From Pseudomonas sp. ADAK18 (GTDB taxonomy: Bacteria; Pseudomonadota; Gammaproteobacteria; Pseudomonadales; Pseudomonadaceae), in NCBI RefSeq assembly GCF_012935695.1, contig NZ_CP052859.1:1033001-1097000 (forward strand): 64,000 nt of DNA, written 5' to 3'. The notes beneath the pieces are model-generated. The model did no database searches. It was given only the letters and a program-made list of their open reading frames with translations, and was not told where the DNA came from. The position numbers and the translations under genes were made by a program. Shown one piece after another: positions 60,363-64,000 of the stretch (position 1 is its first letter; each line of letters begins with the position of its first letter).

Positions 60363-61169
60363 TCACTTCAACAGCTCCCGGCATACAGGTTTGTCGTGGA
60401 GTACACCGAGCAGCTCGCAAACAGTGCCGCACAGGTCGGTCTGCCTGGGTGTGGCGGAGGTCGTCAGGCTGAAGGCGTCACCCAGGACAAACAGTGGCAC
60501 TTCCCGCTCTTCCGGCAATAGGCCGTTGTGGGAGCGGTCGTTGTTCATGCCGTGGTCGGCGGTCACCAGCACCTGGTAACCGGCGTTGAGCCAGCCTTGC
60601 AGGTAGTCGGCGAGGATGATGTCGGCCGAACGTGCGCTGTTGCGGTATTGCGGGGTATCGAGGCCGTGCTTGTGGCCGGCGTCATCGATGTTCATCGGGT
60701 GTACGACCAGGAAGTTCGGCGCGTGTTTGAGGCGCAGGCTTTCGGCGTCGGCAAACAGGTGCGAGTCCGGGTAATGGTCATTCCAGTAGAAATGTCCATG
60801 CTGGATCGCCAGGGCCTTGTCGTCGGTATGACGGTCACGGGCGGCGATGAAGGGGGAGCGGTTATACAACTCGCTGACCCAATGGTAAGCCGCCGCCGCT
60901 GTGGTCAAGCCGGCGTCGGTGGCGTAATGAAAAATGCTGCGCTGGTTGGACAGGCGCGAGACATGGTTGTGGACGATACCGCTTTCGATGGGTGGCACCC
61001 CGGTAAGGATGCATTCGTACAGTGGCCGGGACAGGGCCGGCAGTTCACATTCCAGTTTGTACAGTGCTGCGCGTCCTGCGCCGATGTAGGCCTGAAGATG
61101 CCCCATGGCGTGCCGGGCAACTTCGTAGTTCAGGCCGTCGAGCACGACAAGGATGACGTTGTGCTTCAT
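60363..61169 (-). CDS. Alkaline-phosphatase-superfamily phosphodiesterase/phosphonatase-like enzyme
   Basis: The 268-residue protein has the metal set of nucleotide pyrophosphatase/PhnA-type enzymes: Asp11 (VVLDGLN), Asp162 and His166 (DDAGHKHG), Asp205 and His206 (ADHGMNND), and His214. Aligning SRPLYECILTG to the NPP nucleophile segment TFPNHYTLVTG puts Ser47 at the nucleophile position. No signal peptide, so cytoplasmic. It is encoded between the binding protein and the first permease. Likely substrates are phosphodiesters or phosphonates brought in by the transporter. It is much shorter than P. fluorescens 23F PhnA (about 400 residues), so a different substrate is likely. Confidence 0.8.
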   Translation of the reverse strand: MKHNVILVVLDGLNYEVARHAMGHLQAYIGAGRAALYKLECELPALSRPLYECILTGVPPIESGIVHNHVSRLSNQRSIFHYATDAGLTTAAAAYHWVSELYNRSPFIAARDRHTDDKALAIQHGHFYWNDHYPDSHLFADAESLRLKHAPNFLVVHPMNIDDAGHKHGLDTPQYRNSARSADIILADYLQGWLNAGYQVLVTADHGMNNDRSHNGLLPEEREVPLFVLGDAFSLTTSATPRQTDLCGTVCELLGVLHDKPVCRELLK

Positions 61170-61230
61170 AGGGGCTGGAACTCCGCAACTAATAGGCTTG
61201 ATTCGGTTTTTCTGCTGGAACCGGATCAAC

Positions 61231-61320
61231 TGTGGGAGCTGGCTTGCCTGCGATAACGGTGTATCAGTCGACACACGTATTGAATGTCAGACCGCTATCG
61301 CAGGCAAGCCAGCTCCCACA
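61231..61320. repeat. REPIN inside the organophosphorus operon
   Basis: TGTGGGAGCTGGCTTGCCTG and CAGGCAAGCCAGCTCCCACA are perfect inverted arms, with a second inner pair (CGATAACGGT and ACCGCTATCG). It occupies most of the 169-bp gap between the binding-protein gene and the enzyme gene. Confidence 0.88.
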
Positions 61321-61338
61321 CTGACCGTGTTCCAGGTT

Positions 61339-62406
61339 TTATTGCATATTGATAATGACTTCTTCCTGCCACTTCTGTGGCAGTGCCTTGGAGGTCTTCT
61401 CCCAAGCGTCAGCATCTTTGATCGGCGTCACTTTCTTGTACTGCTCATTCGGCAGCAGCTTGGCTTGTACGTCTGCCGGCAAGGTCAGGTGCTCGGCACG
61501 AATTGGCCGTGCATTGCCCTTAGCCAGGTTGATCTGGCCGGCATCACTGAAGATGTATTCACGGGTCAGCTTGGCCGCGTTAGGGTGTTTGGCGTATTTG
61601 TTGATGATGGTGGTGTAGCCGGAAATCACTGAGCCATCCGATGGGATCAGCACCACGTAGTCATCCGGGTTGGCCATCTTGGCTTTGTAGCTCAGGCCGT
61701 TGAAATCCCAGACCACGCCCACTTCCACTTCACCTTTTTCCATGGTGGCGATGGTCGGGTTGGCGAGGGACAGGCGACCTTGCTTGGCAATGTCGGCAAA
61801 CATCAGTAGTGCAGGCTGGATGTTCTTCTCGTCGCCACCGTTGGCCAGGGCTGCCGCGAGTACGCCGTTGGCTGCTTGTGCAGCGGTGCTCACGTCACCG
61901 ATGGAAACCTTGTATTTACCGGTCTTCAGGTCAGCCCAGCTTTTCGGTGCTTCGGAGCCGTGCAGCAGCTTTTTGTTGACGATGAACGCGATGGTGCCGG
62001 TGTAGGCCAGTGCCCAGTTGCCGTCTTTGTCTTTCGCCCAATCCGGGACCTGTGCCCAGGTGCTCGGCTTGTACGGCTGGACCACGCCCTGTTTCACCGC
62101 AATCGGACCGAAGGCCGCACCGACGTCGCCGATGTCAGCACTGGCGTTGTCTTTTTCTGCGGCGAACTTGGCGATTTCCTGAGCCGAGCTCATGTCGGTG
62201 TCGATGTGCTTGAGGCCGTAGGTCTTGGCCAGGTCTTCCCAGGTGCCTTTCCAGTTGGCCCAGTCATCGGGCATGCCGACGCTGTTCACAGCGCCTTCCG
62301 CCTTGGCGGCGGCTTCCAGGGTTTTTAGATCGGTATCAGCGGCCATGGCGGCGGTGCACATGGCAATGGTCGAGCCTAACAGTGATGCCAGGAAAAGCTG
62401 TTTCAT
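61339..62406 (-). CDS. ABC importer periplasmic binding protein
   Basis: A 355-residue binding protein with a signal peptide (ending AAMA|AD) and a type-2 fold. Segments GMPDDWANWKGTWEDL and AYTGTIAFIVNKK resemble PhnS/AepX-type and Fe3+/spermidine-type binders. AAGGAG precedes ATG 62406 by six bases. First gene of the operon, it is probably made in excess, with the following REPIN stabilising or ending part of its mRNA. Confidence 0.87.
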   Translation of the reverse strand: MKQLFLASLLGSTIAMCTAAMAADTDLKTLEAAAKAEGAVNSVGMPDDWANWKGTWEDLAKTYGLKHIDTDMSSAQEIAKFAAEKDNASADIGDVGAAFGPIAVKQGVVQPYKPSTWAQVPDWAKDKDGNWALAYTGTIAFIVNKKLLHGSEAPKSWADLKTGKYKVSIGDVSTAAQAANGVLAAALANGGDEKNIQPALLMFADIAKQGRLSLANPTIATMEKGEVEVGVVWDFNGLSYKAKMANPDDYVVLIPSDGSVISGYTTIINKYAKHPNAAKLTREYIFSDAGQINLAKGNARPIRAEHLTLPADVQAKLLPNEQYKKVTPIKDADAWEKTSKALPQKWQEEVIINMQ

Positions 62407-62462
62407 CCGAAGCTCCTTTGGGCGTTTTCAACGCTGCGTTTTTATGAACGTTTGCGGTGGTG

Positions 62463-62476
62463 TTGGTCTAGGTCAG
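62463..62476. promoter_or_regulatory. HutC/DasR-like operator near the importer promoter
   Basis: TTGGTCTAGGTCAG, 57 bp before the binding-protein start, is related to the site at 62731-62744 and to the TGGTCTAGACCA operators of HutC-family regulators. A partial third site GTAGACCA lies at 62566-62573. Confidence 0.5.
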
Positions 62477-62730
62477 CAATACACGAGCCAATTTAGGCGT
62501 GGTGGATGACAGTTTCATGTCGATGTCGCTTTTTGCTCGTTTGAGTCGGTAGGTGAGGGGTAAGCGTAGACCAAGACCAAGTGCCCGGAAGCCCTGGACT
62601 TGGCCGGTGTCTTGCAAGTTGTGGGGTGGCGCATTGGGCGTCGCTGTCATCTGTCGGTCATGTGCAATGCCTAGGCTTGCACGCAGTAGCAGGAGCTCAT
62701 TTGAGGGGCGTTTTGTGCACTCAAACAGTG

Positions 62731-62744
62731 CTGGTCTAGTCCAG
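62731..62744. promoter_or_regulatory. HutC/DasR-like operator before the regulator gene
   Basis: CTGGTCTAGTCCAG is a near-perfect palindrome (12 of 14) close to the DasR/NagR consensus TGGTCTAGACCA, and lies 14 bp before the UTRA regulator's ATG. Between the operators, in 62477-62730, I see no gene. Confidence 0.6.
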
Positions 62745-62757
62745 ATAGGTAACGTTG

Positions 62758-63471
62758 ATGCGTGATGAGGCAACCAAAGCGGTGACAACCATTGGCCTGG
62801 CACTGCAAGAGCAGATCGACCACGGCTTGTTGCCGCCTGCCAGCAAACTGCCGGCCGAGCGCAAACTCAGCGAGTTGTTTGGTACCACCCGGATTACCGT
62901 GCGGGAAGCCTTGTTACAACTTGAGGCCCTGGGGCAGATTTATCGCGAAGAGCGGCGGGGGTGGTTTGTGTCGCCGCCCAGGCTGGCTTACAACCTGATG
63001 CAACGCAGTCACTTTCACGCGATGGTCAGTGCGCAGGGGCGGGTGCCTTCAACCGAAGTGATTTCGGCGCGGCTGCAGCCGGCTTCGGCGGCGGTGTGTG
63101 CGTGGTTGCAGTTGCCGGCGTTGTCCAGCGTGATCCAGATTTGCCGGGGGCGCAGGATTGATGGGCGGTTGGTGTTGTATGTGGAGCACTATCTGAATCC
63201 GCAGTATTTTCCGGGGATTCTGGAATGTGATTTGAATGAATCGATTACCGAGCTGTATGCGAGGTTGTATGACTTGCATTACGGGCGGGTGCGGTTTGAG
63301 ATTGTGCCTACGTCGTTGCAGGTGGAGGCGGCTGCGGCGTTACGGGTGTCGGTGGGGAGCCCGGGGTTGCGGATTGCTCGGGTTAATTATGATCAGCATG
63401 AGCGGTTGATTGATTGTGATCTGGAGTTTTGGCGCCATGATGCGATTCATGTTGGGGTGGATGTGGTTTGA
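62758..63471 (+). CDS. GntR/HutC-family regulator with UTRA domain
   Basis: The 237-residue protein has a GntR winged helix (about 5-70; LPAERKLSELFGTTRITVREAL) and a UTRA ligand domain (about 85-235). HutC-family members respond to substrates of the adjacent transporter. ATG 62758 follows a TTG. The gene is divergent from the binding-protein gene, with matching operators on both sides, so it probably represses the importer. Confidence 0.87.
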   Translation: MRDEATKAVTTIGLALQEQIDHGLLPPASKLPAERKLSELFGTTRITVREALLQLEALGQIYREERRGWFVSPPRLAYNLMQRSHFHAMVSAQGRVPSTEVISARLQPASAAVCAWLQLPALSSVIQICRGRRIDGRLVLYVEHYLNPQYFPGILECDLNESITELYARLYDLHYGRVRFEIVPTSLQVEAAAALRVSVGSPGLRIARVNYDQHERLIDCDLEFWRHDAIHVGVDVV

Positions 63472-63482
63472 TCGCTTGACCT

Positions 63483-64000
63483 GGTACATATCCGTTTCTG
63501 CGGTCACGGCCACTTAGGGTTCCGCCCTTACGGCGGGTCACTTTCGAAAAGCGCGAAAGTAACCAAAGCGCTCTTGCCCCACCACTCGGTGCCTCGCCTA
63601 GGCTCGGCATGCCCGCACGCAGGCATTGCTCCGTGGGCCGCCGCGATCGGCCATCCATGGCCGTGTCGCGGCTACCCCGGCATCCATGCCGGGGTACCCA
63701 CTGCGCAATACCTGCGTGCGGCCATCGTGGTTTAACGGGGCGCCTAAGATCAAAATCAAAAGCACGGCGGCCTGAAAGCCGACCTGAGTGGTAGAAGCAA
63801 AGGCAAGGTCCAGCAAGGGCCAGAGCGAAAGCAGATCTGCTTTTCTGTGGGAGCTGGCTTGCCTGCGATGGCATCACCTCGGTGTTCCTGAAAGACCGAG
63901 TTGCCTGCATCGCAGGCAAGCCAGCTTCCACAGTAGACCGTGCCCGTTTTTGATTTTGCCTTCGCTTCACACCACTCAAGCCGGCCGGTAGGCCGCTGTG
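63483..64000. repeat. Large palindromic repeat, copy 3 (runs off the right edge)
   Basis: A left arm (63483-63752) starts GGTACATATCCGTT and shares the GCCCCACCACTCGGTGCCTC block and the GGTTTAACGGGGCGCC end with copies 1 and 2, but its middle is diverged (CCCGGCATCCATGCCGGGG replaces the AAACCGGCG hairpin). The loop region continues with GAGTGGTAGAAGC, a REPIN, and from 63947 an inverted version of the loop flank (GATTTTGCCTTCGCTTC...), so the right arm presumably continues beyond the window. No gene is present here. Confidence 0.8.
63846..63932. repeat. REPIN nested in the loop of repeat copy 3
   Basis: TGTGGGAGCTGGCTTGCCTG and CAGGCAAGCCAGCTTCCACA are inverted arms (one mismatch), with inner pair GCATCACCTCGG/CCGAG. 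It resembles the elements at 41352 and 61231. Confidence 0.87.

Overview
The window looks like chromosomal DNA of a fluorescent Pseudomonas of the P. fluorescens group. The evidence is the GC-rich codon use, the abundant REP/REPIN hairpins with the Pseudomonas GTGGGAGC...GCTCCCAC core, Pseudomonas-type proteins (PyrF, RdgC, Prc, FadE, a PA2817-like protein) and gene orders that match, from memory, the P. aeruginosa PA2811-PA2817 and PA3249-PA3263 neighbourhoods. I see no insertion sequence, prophage, integrase or CRISPR array. Three large, internally palindromic, non-coding repeats sit near 0.2, 33.7 and 63.5 kb and split the window into two blocks.

Block 1 (1-33.5 kb). It opens with a gene tail and repeat copy 1. 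Next comes an acyl-CoA ligase / hotdog thioesterase / two alpha/beta-hydrolase cluster, then a DUF4892 protein preceded by a possible 18-residue coupled leader, an AI-2E-family permease, a histidine kinase/response regulator pair, pyrF, two oxidoreductases, a MocR regulator, a chemoreceptor, a hydrolase and a membrane-anchored unknown. Duplicated tRNA-Glu/tRNA-Gly pairs follow, then a secreted M20 dipeptidase, an exbD-tonB-exbB operon ending in a secreted phospholipase-D-like protein, a GNAT gene fused by overlap to a Tat-dependent PhoD phosphatase, an AlaX editing protein and a LysR regulator. The block ends with the conserved fadE region (PA2817-like, FadE, transglutaminase-like, GST, YadGH-type ABC exporter).

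Block 2 (34.3-63.5 kb). It begins with a divergent TetR/MFS pair, a cupin, a TDT-family permease and an MFS-PlsC fusion for lysophospholipid recycling. A guanidinium exporter (Gdx/SugE) follows, with a recognisable guanidine-II riboswitch, then a BASS transporter and rdgC. A duplicated tRNA-Val/tRNA-Asp cassette precedes an accessory-looking stretch (DHA2 exporter with divergent LysR regulator, a 38-residue membrane protein, a catalase-like protein with a di-heme cytochrome). The conserved FKBP-to-Prc segment follows: FKBP, DUF1232, Phd-like/XRE operon, Sel1, EAL-CBS-GGDEF, Prc and a quinone oxidoreductase. The last operon is an ABC importer with a phosphodiesterase/phosphonatase-like enzyme and a HAD phosphatase. 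A divergent HutC/UTRA regulator with DasR-like operators flanks it. Together these suggest import and intracellular dephosphorylation of an organophosphorus compound.

Most systems here belong to known families. The points most worth following are the palindromic repeat family, the organophosphorus operon, the guanidine-II switch, the inverted DnaA-box palindrome before the DUF1232 gene, and two unlisted small ORFs (4899-4955 and 45687-45803).
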